Shown: positions 13,668 through 24,083 of the stretch, piece by piece
How positions within the stretch are numbered: the stretch's first letter is position 1
How the letters are laid out: each line of letters begins with the position of its first letter
DNA from: Glossina fuscipes
Lineage: Eukaryota > Arthropoda > Insecta > Diptera > Glossinidae
Length of the DNA stretch: 64,000 bases
Reading direction: 5' to 3'
Assembly (NCBI RefSeq): GCF_014805625.2
Contig: NW_023998416.1
Location: forward strand, 12,137,589-12,201,588
Notes under the pieces: generated by a model
What the model was told of the DNA's origin: nothing
Seen by the model: the letters and a program-made list of their open reading frames with translations, nothing else
The model's database searches: none
Position numbers and translations under genes: made by a program

Positions 13668-14516
13668 GTGAGTACAAAGGAATAAGTCAATCAAGCTTTT
13701 TAGATAAAATAGTTTACTTAAAGCTTTTACTACACCATGTTATCCCGGGAGCTTTTGAAATTGCAACATTGCAAGATGAAATGACAGGGGTGTCTTTAGC
13801 CGGCACCCAACTGCGTGTAAACCAATATAGTATGCATGATCAAGAGTGGAATGATGTTACAGTAAGTGCCAAGATTTGAAGAGAAAGTTTTTAAAAAAAA
13901 GCTTAACTTAAGAAATTCTTTTTGTCCGCAGCTTACGACAATCAATGGAGCAATGGTTGTTTTACCGAAAAAAGACATTAAAATACCGCAAGGTATTGCT
14001 CATGCCATCGATCGTGTTATGTTCCCGTTGCCAGTGGGAGATTTGTTACAAACTCTGCAAGCGGATCGTGAAAATCGTTTTTCTACGTTTCTCAAAATTC
14101 TGTTTACCTCTGGTCTTTCCGAAAAATTGCAAAGTAAAGGTGAAACAATAGAATTTCCTATGAATTTGAAATTTTCTTAATTATGTATTTACTTTTCATT
14201 TGCAGGTATCAAAACTTTTACAGTATTTGCACCAACCGATAAAAGTTTCAATGATATTGAATCGGATACATTGGAAAAACTTCTTAAAGATAAAGAAGTG
14301 GCTGAAGAGTTTGCTATGAAGCATATAGTTCCCGGCACCCTATTTTCGGCCGGAATGCGTTTCTACCAAATTAAAGATTCTCTCCTGACAGGCAAAACAG
14401 TAATATTGCAAAAAACTTCATCGGGCAAAATCAAAGTTAATGATGCCCAAATGGTTGTCTCAAACATCCCGGCGACAAATGGTGTAATACATGCTTTAGA
14501 TGGGGTGCTGGCGTGA
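10575..14516 (+). CDS. Secreted FAS1 (fasciclin)-domain protein with Q/P-rich, mucin-like N-terminal body; 4 coding exons, 1249 aa
   Basis: The coding sequence joins 10575-13667, 13724-13861, 13932-14139 and 14206-14516 (3750 bases, 1250 codons with the TGA stop); every junction keeps frame. The ATG starts a hydrophobic signal peptide (about residues 1-22, FLILYSLLLLTFLQP), so the product is probably secreted, and I see no C-terminal membrane or GPI segment. Residues 25-460 are very rich in Gln, Pro, Ser and His. Thr runs followed by Pro lie near 465-490 and 800-840 and look like mucin-type O-glycosylation regions. Between them are more folded-looking stretches with LPN motifs. Two FAS1 domains lie at about 960-1110 (TIFVPTDKAF, LLLHHVIPG) and 1114-1249 (TVFAPTDKSF, MKHIVPGTLF). 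FAS1 proteins are extracellular matrix or cell-adhesion proteins; a matrix or cuticle role here is inference. I do not recognise the exact fly gene. Confidence 0.9.
13724..13861 (+). CDS. FAS1-protein coding exon 2
   Basis: This 46-codon exon is phase 0 on both sides. It carries the conserved FAS1 H-box (LLLHHVIPG). The acceptor is a weak AAAG after a short, pyrimidine-poor tract; the donor is a perfect GTAAGT. The preceding intron is only 56 bases. Confidence 0.85.
13932..14139 (+). CDS. FAS1-protein coding exon 3 (end of first FAS1 domain, start of second)
   Basis: The exon runs from acceptor TTTTTGTCCGCAG to donor AAAG/GTGAAA and ends in phase 1. It encodes the closing strand of domain 1 (LTTINGAMVVLP, then HAIDRVMFP) and the opening helices of domain 2 (DLLQTLQADRENRFSTFLKI). 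Confidence 0.85.
14206..14516 (+). CDS. FAS1-protein coding exon 4 (most of second FAS1 domain, stop)
   Basis: The acceptor TTTTCATTTGCAG is followed by GT ATC AAA, which completes a Gly codon from exon 3. The exon encodes TVFAPTDKSF, the H-box HIVPGTLF and the terminal IHALDGVLA before TGA. Ending right at the domain boundary, with no hydrophobic tail, argues against a GPI anchor. Confidence 0.9.
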
Positions 14517-14670
14517 ACCTCGGAAAAAAAAAAAAAACGGAAAAATCTTTAGTTTATAAACGTATATAAGCAACGTAGATAATACTTAAAAGCAAAATGA
14601 TTAAAACAAACCGAAAGTAATGACAAAGCTCTAGATAACGAAATAAAAAGTCTTGCCGTTTAAGTTTATT
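14517..14670 (+). other. 3'UTR of the FAS1 gene with a poly(A) signal
   Basis: After the TGA comes an A-rich run and then AATAAA at 14642-14647, the first canonical poly(A) signal downstream. A second AATAAA at 15215-15220 stands just before a 25-base A run and could serve a longer 3'UTR. Which one is used cannot be read from DNA alone. Confidence 0.5.
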
Positions 14671-15393
14671 AGCACAGGTGCTTGTAATTAAAAGAGCTTT
14701 CAATTCGGAAAGCTCTATATTTTATTTAATGAAAACAAAGTCCAGAGGTGCTTTCAGTTCTGGAAAAATCATTTTAATAGCGAAAGTTTTTGTAAAGTCA
14801 AGAAAAAGCAAGTTGTTGTGACGAGAGTTTTCTTTCTTTTCTTTGCTTACATCATCGACGTATAAACACATTTATTTTTACCCTATCTCGCTGAACGACA
14901 TTATTCCATTTGTAAAACCTCGGCGAAAGTGTTAATCTGGGATTTTAAGGGTTCGCATAAGAAAGTATTTAAGTATGACTGATCTTCCCACAAACGAGTT
15001 TTCTGCTTTCGTTTAATTTTAAATATTTATTTGGTGTAAACTTTCTTTTCTTTGAAAAATTCATTACCTTAGGTTATATTGAAATACTTCAATTAAAAAG
15101 TCATATTAAAAATTAATAATTATTCGTACAGAATGTCTGTATGGAACACATGGCTATTAAATATGTATTGAAAAGATGTAACTATATCTGTAAAAATATT
15201 GTTATACTTTTTATAATAAACAAAAAAAAAAAAAAAAAAAAAAAAACAAATATAAAAATAAATATATTAAAAATTAAGTTTTTTTGATATTTTATGCAAG
15301 TCGCAGAAATTTAATTAGAAACTTAAAGGTATTTCTAAATTAAAATAGTAGAACTCCGCTGTACAACAGCTACTACATATACATTTGTGTTTG
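14671..15393. other. AT-rich flank after the FAS1 gene
   Basis: No open frame or splice pattern is seen. A poly(A) tract lies at 15222-15246, directly after AATAAA. Confidence 0.5.
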
Positions 15394-15745
15394 TACCCTA
15401 CATCACTTGGAGTGCAGAGTATATTAAACTTGTGTGAACCGTTGTAATGTCCACAAGGACTTGAGATAGATCCTTGCTCGAACTTGTCTGTCCGTCTACC
15501 TGCCTGATTTCTGTCCATGTATCTTTATTTCCAGGTTGCAATTTTCTATATATTTTGATGAAATTTGGGCACTGACGTTTTTCGGCCCAGAAACGGACGC
15601 TTCCTCGACTAATTTCCATGTAAATGCTTATTTTGAAAAGTCGTCATGTATTAAACGAAGCAGTGTAGAATATTTAATGGATGGCTATCTCCCACTGCAT
15701 TGTTTTCACTTTTTACAAATACCTATGTATAATAAAATTTGGAAA
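15394..15745 (+). repeat. Dispersed hairpin repeat family A, copy 1
   Basis: Landmarks in order are CCCTACATCACTTGG, GCTCGAACTTGTCTGTCCGTC, GGTTGCAATTTTC, GATGAAATTTGGGCAC, TTTCGGCCC, GCTTATTTTGAAAAGTC and GAATATTTAATGG. Five other plus-strand copies in this window share the order. It encodes nothing. Confidence 0.6.
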
Positions 15746-18700
15746 TGAAGATAGGGCGCAGAAGCTTGACATAGACGTTACCTGAACGATTGGAAATCCA
15801 AAATGAAAAATAAAATAAATGCGAACTGTTTATATGCATGCCCATAATACAGCAGAAACTGAGCGACAAACGATTTTTCATATTTCGTTAATAAACTTTG
15901 ATCGCATAAACACACTTACAAAAAGCTGCTGTCTGTATGTTTGTTCGTTCACAATCACCTATATGTTCGATCTAAATATGATCACGATCGGTGTACTAAC
16001 CCGTCTACAATTGAGGGGAATATCTTAATTCCAGTTTGTTTCCAAATTATTCGTCATTGGATGAAGAACATCCTAACATGTGTTAGAATAAATTAAAAGT
16101 AAATTGAAGAAAAATTGAATAATTTCCTATCCATTTCCTATTTATGCGATTGGAGCAATTTCGCAAAGATGATGGGTCACATTCGACCATTGTGATGGAA
16201 ATACCTATATATATATGTACACATATATCCTTTGAGGACTTTGAAAATATCTTCACATAACTAAAACTTCACGAAAACATATGCCTTATAACCATCTTTT
16301 TAAAGCTTCGAAGTTGAAAAAAACTTTAAATTGGTCCACGTGGTAAGGCTAGTGTTAGAAAAGGTTGACATTCAACTGATAAATTTGATTACAAAAAATT
16401 ATATTTAGTACACTGGAATATGTGAAATTTAATTTATTTTAGTACCTCAAGTTCAAGTTCATTGCATATGTACATATTAATGAAATTAGCTGAAGAAATG
16501 TGAAGAATTTACACAAGCACAACTAATTAAACGTGTATGTGCGTATGATTGTGTTTATGTAACCTTTGCAAACATACGCATGCTGTTTACATATCTCCGA
16601 TTAAACAAAAAACAAGTTGTTAGAGCTCGTAGCGAACGATAACGAAAGCAGCAGAAGAATTTTCTTAATGGCAATAGATGGCACAACAAGACGAAATACA
16701 AAACAAGCCCTAAACCATTACTCAGTTGCTTGTTCGAAATAAGTATTCTTTTCCAGTATTAAGTTCGAAATAAGTTCTTGTTGTTTGTTGCTGGTTAACG
16801 TTACAAAGCAAAGGCTGAAACCCCGATAAGAAAAGATATTTGAGCTATAGATGGCGACTTCACAATCAAATTTATATATTTCATTATCTGCCCAATGAAG
16901 GTGAACTACTAGCTGCTAGAAATTGTGAATTTTAAATTTGTTTAGCCTTGACATTAACCATGTTTGCTTTTCAAGCGAATTAATCCTAAAACCATGCCGC
17001 AGAATTTTTATTTCTTATTTACATGAACAGCTGAACAAATTGATCAAAATTGTTGAGTGATTGATATATCAGTATATCAATATCAATATATCAATAAGGC
17101 CATATACGGGAAGTAATCCGATCCGAACTATTTTCAAAAACCAGTCACCATAAGAGTGTACCGAACCTAGCAACGCTTGCGAGTAAAACAAACAAACTGG
17201 CAAGAACGATTTTCCGATTTTAAAATTTGTGTTTTGCCGACGGCTTTTGCTAATTTGGTCCGTTAGATAATGTTATTTTACAGAGTTGAACCCTTCTGGT
17301 CTGTTAAGTTGCGCGTTTAACATAGCTGATTAGCGTTAACATTTAAGTTGTCAAGTTGGGCTTTTAACCATTTATTTATTATAAGCGACCCTATGCTTTG
17401 CGTTTCAACAGAGACATTAGCGAGGACTTTGTTTAAAAATTATGGCAGTCTAATTTTAGGCTAACTTGTAAAATAAAAGAAATTAAGAAATTTTATAATC
17501 GCGAATATTGCGCTGTTCATGTGGATGATTGCCTCTCTTCCTCCCTATGAAAATAGGTTGCTTCTGTTTTTCTCACCATCACTTGAGAAACATAGATTTA
17601 TGTGATATCAACGAATCTATAACCAACTTCATATCAATGTAAGTAAATTCTAAGAAAATCCAGCTTGTAAAGCAAAGCAAAGTGATGAGGCTATATCTAA
17701 CTTCCACAGTCGTCATGTGAAGATCGAAGTCGCCTAGTCTTGATTTGATTGATTTAGATAACAACTGTCTGCCATAGGACGGTATCGTTTGTGACAATAA
17801 TTCGCCGAGCGCCTTTGCTTACTTGGCTTATTCCCTACCTTCGTTATGCATATCTTTTTATAAGCTCACGTCAAGGCTTTTTTTGTTTCTTGAAAATAAA
17901 ATTTGCCAATAGGGGTTTGCTGGTAGAATCGTTAAGAAGTGTAGCCCGAAATTTTAATATGGTGTGATCAACATGACAGTTCGGTTTTCGAGTAAGCAGC
18001 GCTTAATAACTCGCTATTTATAATTATTTATTAATTATTTTCCTTTTCCCAACTTTTTCCTAGAGATTTAAAATTTGTTAAATAATGGAGGATGACTTCT
18101 TTAACGTACTCGACGCTAAAAGAGAATTAAGACAGGGTATAGTGGAATGTCAGATAATTGACGGACCTTTGGATTGAATATAGGAAACCAACTTGAGCAC
18201 ACGGATAGACGAGCTAATATCGATTTGACAAGCGATTCTTCTTAATTTTTCAGAAAGTCTTTCTGAATCCATCGCAAGTAGTATAGGATGAAAAAAATAC
18301 TTTTCATGATGCACGATCCGAATAGAGTTATTGTCTTAAGTGTTCATTAGGCATTTAACAAAGTGTGGATTAGAACATTGAAAGAAGCCTAGAACGTGCA
18401 AGAAACATAAAAGTGAATACAAACGCATTGCAATGGTTTTTACATTAAATTGTTCATAAATTATTTATTAAATGGATTTGTTTTTATTTTTTATTTTTAT
18501 TTATTTTTTTAAATTCACATCGATTTTCTTCTTATGTTTACCTTTATTTTGTTTTTGCTTTTTTTATTTAATTTTATTAAAACAATAAATTTCAATTAAT
18601 ATTTGACAAAAGTATTTTTATTTCGCTTATTAATTCATTTTTAATACCTATTTAAATATTTGTTTCTTTCTAATGTAATTTTAAAAAGACATTTCACTTT

Positions 18701-19182
18701 AAAATTTCTGTTTTATTTCACTTTTCTTTTTTTTAACTATTTTTGAAACTATTTAATACTCTTTCTTTTATAATTAACTTTAAGAATTTATTAAAATTCT
18801 TTGTGTCTGTACGGGTAAGAGAGAGTAGCATATTTTTAATATTATTTTGATTGCTAATGTAATTATTTATATAATTATTTTTGCAAATATATTATAAATT
18901 AAGTAAATTCTATCCATTTTTCATTTTATAGTTTTAAAAAAAGATTGTTTTTAAAAGAAAAATCCAAAAAATAAAAAAACAAACTGTAATAATAATAATA
19001 AATAAATTATATATATAAAAAAAAAAAAAATGCAAAAAAGTTTGACAACAAGTTTACTTGATCAATAAATTCGCTTATACCCATACAACAGGAAAGTAAG
19101 ACTATACTGCAATATGATTATATCTACCTCGGACGATAGGGACAATTGTCGTTACATTTATAAAGGTGGATTATCGATCACG
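15746..19182. other. Non-coding, AT-rich intergenic DNA
   Basis: No gene or clear element is recognised. 18420-19030 is extremely AT-rich with TTTTATTT runs. Confidence 0.4.
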
Positions 19183-19345
19183 TATTATATATTACATACT
19201 GTATATATATTATATCATATATTACATGTTATATATTATACATTTGGAATCGTATATTATATATTACATGCTATATATTTTATATTTTGTATGATACAAT
19301 ATATATTATATATTACATGCTACACTATACATATATTATGTCATC
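19183..19345 (+). repeat. Degenerate AT tandem repeat, unit like TATATTACATGCTATAT
   Basis: The motif ATATTACAT recurs at about 19188, 19219, 19262 and 19310 with irregular spacing, separated by TATATATTATAT-type stretches. An open frame across it is fortuitous. Confidence 0.6.
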
Positions 19346-21228
19346 CATTGTTTATTAGCGTTGATATTCTTGTCCCTACCTTTTCAAAAAACTAAAGTAG
19401 AAAATTAAAATTATGCAGATCAACAGATCGGACTTTGTCTTCTTTTGTTCAAACTCAGAAAAACATGAAAATGGTCGAATGGAAAACGACTGCAATTCCT
19501 TCATTGGCAAACACACATCCGACAATTTCACCGGAAGTCTACGCATTCACTTGAAATGAATAAAGTTAGCTTACAATCAATTTAGAGTCTCTATTATATC
19601 TTTATTATGATGTACATGTTAGTTATGCAGGACAAGCACTGCCAATTCAATTGAACTCTATATATGAATGACATTGTTGACTTCTGATAAATTAAAATAA
19701 AGCGTTGAAAATCCTTTATGAGTAAGTGTTTGCAAAGTATCGGAAATAATGACTCAAAACATCGAAGGGCTTGGTCCATGCAGATAAACAGGCAAACTGC
19801 AATGACTTTAACGATGAATTTATCAAGATTTCTTCAAGTTATCAAACAGTCTGGCTATTTCCTACGTGCGTGCGATATCTCCGGGATGTATTTTTATGTC
19901 ATGCAATAAATAAATATTGTAATGAAAATGAGGTGAACATGTACAGGCGCCCATGCCTAATGCGATATTTGCAAAGAACGGTAAAAAGTTTGCGATAAAT
20001 ATAAGACCGTTTGGATACAACGCGATGTAAAAATACCGATTACGTGTTTTTTTTTTCAATTGATTTTTGTTTTCATTTTTATTTTATCGTTATTAAGAGA
20101 AATTAAAAAGAAGATAGTTAATTATTGGCAGAGAATTTTGTGTGCGTATGTCTATATTTTATATACCTCCTCGATGTGTGACCACGGGCGCGTAGGATTA
20201 GGCCTGCCTATGCGCCAGGTACCTACGTAGAACCCCTTATCGCATAACTTCTCGATGTAGTGGGTATTCAAGATTCGCCTTAAGACGAATATAATGTTTT
20301 TAACTCTTTTTATTTGTTTTATCCTTTTTTTTTTCTTAATTTTTCAAAACTTTTTGTATCACGCTTTATTGTAGTTTGAAATACTTTACTGGTTTCTGCT
20401 TTTTTTTTTTTTTTTTTTGTAGGTTCCATTCTTTAAATTTACAACAACTTCTTTTAATACTTAAATAAGTTTTTAAAATTTTTTTTCTTAAGAAAAATAA
20501 ATATGACGAAAAATGTTATTTTAACTTTGTAAAAAGTAAAAAAATAAAAAACTCAATGAAACGTATGAATATTTGTGTATAATTTTGTAGAATAAATTTG
20601 TCGTTTTTATTCGTTGGATTATATAAAGACTATTGTTTTGTTTGTTATATATTTTTTGAGTATTGAGAATAAAGTTACTATGGGTTTTTTTTTTTCTTTG
20701 TTTTCAGTTTTCCAAAACTCACCATCAAATTAGTTCGGTTTTAACGATGATAAATACCAAAATTTGTGTTCAGAGTTTTTTCGGTTTATTTGTATTACAA
20801 AAAATATTTAAAATTTTTTTCGAAATTTCGGTGAAATTTTTTAAATTATAGAGTGAAATTCTCATGAAGTGCACTAACTTTAGGGTTTGTCAGACAAGGA
20901 AATAAGCTCGGAATGTCCCAAAAAGCATATAACGGTGCATTTGTTTTAGTTACATCCAAATACCTTTACGTCAATCTCAAGGCTCCGTCAAGAGCCGCAA
21001 ATTCAATCTCACATTTCCTTCTTTACTTTCGCCAGATGGCCGGAAAACGATCTAAAAATTGAATATCTATTTCTAGGTACTATCAGTAGCTATCTTTACT
21101 GACATATCTGTTAATACGGAGTTAATATGCAATGTTTACTACGTCACAGTTTCACTTTACATCACGAAGCGACGTTGATATGAGATTTCAACATTAATTG
21201 CCTCCAAATGTGAAGTGAACTCTTTTAT
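19346..21228. other. Non-coding AT-rich DNA with one GC-rich hairpin
   Basis: No coding signal is seen. Poly-T at 20399-20419 and T-rich DNA up to 20850 surround a short GC-rich island near 20180-20240. Confidence 0.4.
20187..20216. other. GC-rich 10-bp stem-loop
   Basis: GGCGCGTAGG (20187-20196) pairs with CCTATGCGCC (20207-20216) with one G-U pair, around a 10-base loop. Two small palindromes, AGGTACCT and CTACGTAG, follow at once. No T-run or gene end makes it a terminator. Confidence 0.4.
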
Positions 21229-21550
21229 GCCCTACACCACTTGGGATATAAAGTTTGTGTTTATGCATGCAACAAACAGAAAGAGGTTTTATCATAACTC
21301 ATTTTCTGAGTCCTTCTAAGCTTGTCTGTCCCTCTTGCTTTCTTATGTTCAATATACAGGTTACAGTTTTTCAGATAATTTGAAGAATTTTGGTACACTA
21401 ACGTATTTCGGCCAAGGGTGGAACCTATACTTTTTTTAGAGCTGCAAATATAAATTAATTAAAAATTCACGTTTATAGGTCTTTAAGCGAAGAAAAGACG
21501 GCTTGGAGGATACATTTATCTCATTGTTATTACTATTCCATTATGATCAT
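21229..21550 (+). repeat. Dispersed hairpin repeat family A, copy 2
   Basis: It starts CCTACACCACTTGGGAT and carries CTAAGCTTGTCTGTCCCTC, GGTTACAGTTTTTCAGATA, GAATTTTGGTACACTAACG and TTTCGGCC. The 3' part is more decayed than in copies 1 and 4. Confidence 0.6.
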
Positions 21551-21589
21551 AAACTGAATTTTTTTTTTTTTCTATATGACCAACAACTC

Positions 21590-21845
21590 AGGGGATACCC
21601 CTATTCGCATAACGCGATAAGAGTCAGAAGTAAGTGAGGAAAGAAGATGAAAGGAAGAAGTAGGGAGATGGTGGCCGCAGTTTAGTGGATGTGTACCCAA
21701 TCGATGAGTGTTACGCCTTTTTGGACTGATCACTCACTTTAGCTACCACCAAAGTGAACTCTCTACCACAATGAAATGTGTGCCCGCGAACACTACATTG
21801 GTAATCGCAATTCTTGCTTATTCGGCCGCTCATACGAATAATTGT
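21590..21845 (+). repeat. SINE-like repeat family B, copy 2
   Basis: It shows GGAAAGAAGATGAAAGGAAG, GGTGGCCGCAGTTTAGTGGATG, GACTGATCACTCACTTTAGC and CTCTCTACCACAATGAAATG, then GCCCGCGAACACTACATTGGTA with ATTCGGCCGCTC. The last two match the reverse of tRNA box B and box A regions. Confidence 0.5.
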
Positions 21846-22415
21846 GCGGTGATGGACAATGGTTTCCAGTTAATTTCTTATTGGGGCAAGTGCATAAAAA
21901 TGCAGAATTCATTCTTGATTTAAAAGCGATCATAACATCATTTCAATACATACAAAGGATGTAAAACTTTTGGCTACAGATCAGTATTGCAGTCGTACTA
22001 ATGGAGTCATTGTCGAAGTTGTATATGGCCTATAGATAAAGACTGGCTTATGTGTATCGCTAAACTGTTGAAGCGGAAAGTACCGAACATTAGTTTAATG
22101 AAATGAATGATTTGATCGCAGCGAAACTATCTACCTTAGTATTTCTCGTCACTGTTAAATTGCATTTGATGCAATTCTGTTGCCGTAAAGTCAAATCTAT
22201 TTGCGTAGTTTTGTATTTCATCTTTCATTTTAAAAATTATGTTATGCGTACGTCTCACAAGTTTCGAAGAGGTTGTCGCGAAATCTTGCCTTATAAGGAA
22301 AGACTAGAGTCGTTTATCAGGTTGACAGTTCAGGTCGTATAAGGGACAAGTCCTGAATTTGGAAACTCGTTGGCCTTATTTCGGATGCATGCTGAGATGA
22401 GGCTCGCGCTTTGGT

Positions 22416-22690
22416 TTTTATACTCCACACCACCTGTGGTACAAGGGCACATTAAGTTAATAAGGACGCGTATCCAATACCCAGAAGTACTTGAAATAGA
22501 TTCACACTTTTTTTGTATCGATAAGCTGAAGTCTACCTGTGGAAGTCTGTATTCTTGTGTTCAACGTAAAAGGTTGCATTTTTCAGATAGTTCGAGAAAA
22601 TTTCGTACATTAATATGCTTTGACTCAAAGACGAATGCTAATGGAGATCATTCGAAAGGGATCAATTTCCACGCAACGCCTTATATAAAT
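22416..22690 (+). repeat. Dispersed hairpin repeat family A, copy 3
   Basis: CTCCACACCACCTGTGGTACAAG keeps the inverted-repeat start best (CACCACctgtGGTACA). CCCAGAAGTACTTG, TGTGTTCAACG, GGTTGCATTTTTCAGATAG and TTTCGTACATTAATATG follow. An open frame across it is fortuitous. Confidence 0.55.
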
Positions 22691-22906
22691 ACCTGTATGA
22701 AGCGATGTGGTGCAGTGTGTTTGTTTAATGGCAATAAACTGTTTTCACTTGTTCTCCAAGCAAGTTGCTTAAAAAGAAATATACAAAATTGGAAATTATT
22801 AAGATGGACCCGTCTATATATATATAGTGGTGGCGGTGGTGGTGGTGGTAATGAGAATCGTTTGATAAATATATACAAATTGAACTTTTGCTATGAATAT
22901 AAGTAA

Positions 22907-23586
22907 TGCTCTGTAATTGTTTGAAGACATTATTTATTTATTTTTGCTGCTGGGTTTTTCGGTTTATTTCATTTATTTATTTATTTGTTTTTCTTCTTTT
23001 TTTTTTTTTTTTCAACAGAAGTAAGGATTGACGGCAAAAACGCTAAAAAGCTTTCATTTTGTATATTGACTATTTTGTTTTTGTTTTTTTTTTTTTTTTT
23101 TATGTGTGGAAAGACATGTAGAGTATTAGCTAATTTATTACTTTTTAATATTTTCCGTGGGTCCTGTTGGTTTACTGCAAGTAGGTAGTGTATGTATAAG
23201 CATATGTTTTTGTGGTTTATTGTTAATTGTTCTTCTGCTGTTCTGTTGTTCAATTAATTTGTTTTTTTTTTTTTTAAATTTATGCCTGTATAGATTTAAT
23301 GTAATAGGAACCACACTCTGTTAAATCTATTAACGGAGTATTATTTTATTTTTTTTTTTTTAGTATATAGTTTTATGTTCACTGAGAAAAAGAAACTCTC
23401 AATAACATTCATAAAAAAAAGGAACAAAGAAATATACGAAAATAAAAAAAAAAAACAAACAAATAAAAAGCAAATAGTTAGTTAATCGAAATGATAAAAC
23501 GCTTACACAAGTATGTTACGTTCTTAGTTTTTTTCATTGTGCCTTAAATGCCATACCTCCTCCATCCAGCGAGCCAAAACCCACAC
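22907..23586 (-). other. Probable 3'UTR and downstream flank of the NOL4-family gene
   Basis: Read on the minus strand this is A-rich, with several AATAAA-like signals (TTTATT on the plus strand, for example around 22928-22990). Poly-T tracts on the plus strand stand at 22996-23012, 23085-23101, 23262-23275 and 23347-23361. I cannot say which signal is used. Confidence 0.35.
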
Positions 23587-24083
23587 TTACTGTTGTTGTA
23601 CCAGTAATTGTTCCACCTGATCGGCAGTGCGCAATAAAAAGGCTGCGCTTTCCCGATAAGCGGATATTACCTGACGAGCGGCATTTATTTCATTAGGACT
23701 AAGTTTGTGGGGCAAAAGTGAAGGCGGTCTTGGCGTTGTGTTATCTAAATTATTATTACTTAAGGAACCGAGACCCTGTTGTTGTTGTTGTTGTTGTTGT
23801 TGCTGCTGTTGCTGTTGTTGTTGCTGTTGTTGTTGCTGTTGTTGTTGCTGTACCTGTTGTTGTTGAGCTTGTTGCTGCAGTTGTTGTAATTGCTGTGTGG
23901 CCGTAGCCAAGACATTCGAATTGGTAACGCTGCCGTTATTGAGATTAGTATTGACATTTAATTGATTGAGTGTTGCCAAATTAGCTAAATTATTCGTGTT
24001 AGTTTGATTGGTGACGGTGGTAATGGAGGCAGAGGTATTGGCAGATGAGGAGCAAGGTTTCATAGACAGGTCTGTAGCCGTTA
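23587..24083 (-). CDS. NOL4: NOL4-family terminal exon D (TDLSMK motif, poly-Gln, C-terminal helix)
   Basis: The acceptor TTCTTTTTAG gives TA, which completes a Val codon, then [10 protein letters not shown]. That stretch resembles the PxDLSxK CtBP-binding pattern, with Ala in place of Pro. An Asn/Thr-rich linker and a poly-Gln tract coded by mixed CAA and CAG (plus-strand 23779-23885) follow. The end, [19 protein letters not shown] with VEQLLVQQQ, matches the vertebrate NOL4 C-terminus in sequence and position. The TAA stop lies within a GTAAGT. Confidence 0.88.

Noticed and set aside
22370..22906. 178-codon open frame on the plus strand
   Set aside because: It runs through copy 3 of the hairpin repeat and a (GGT)n tract, with no splice or start support.
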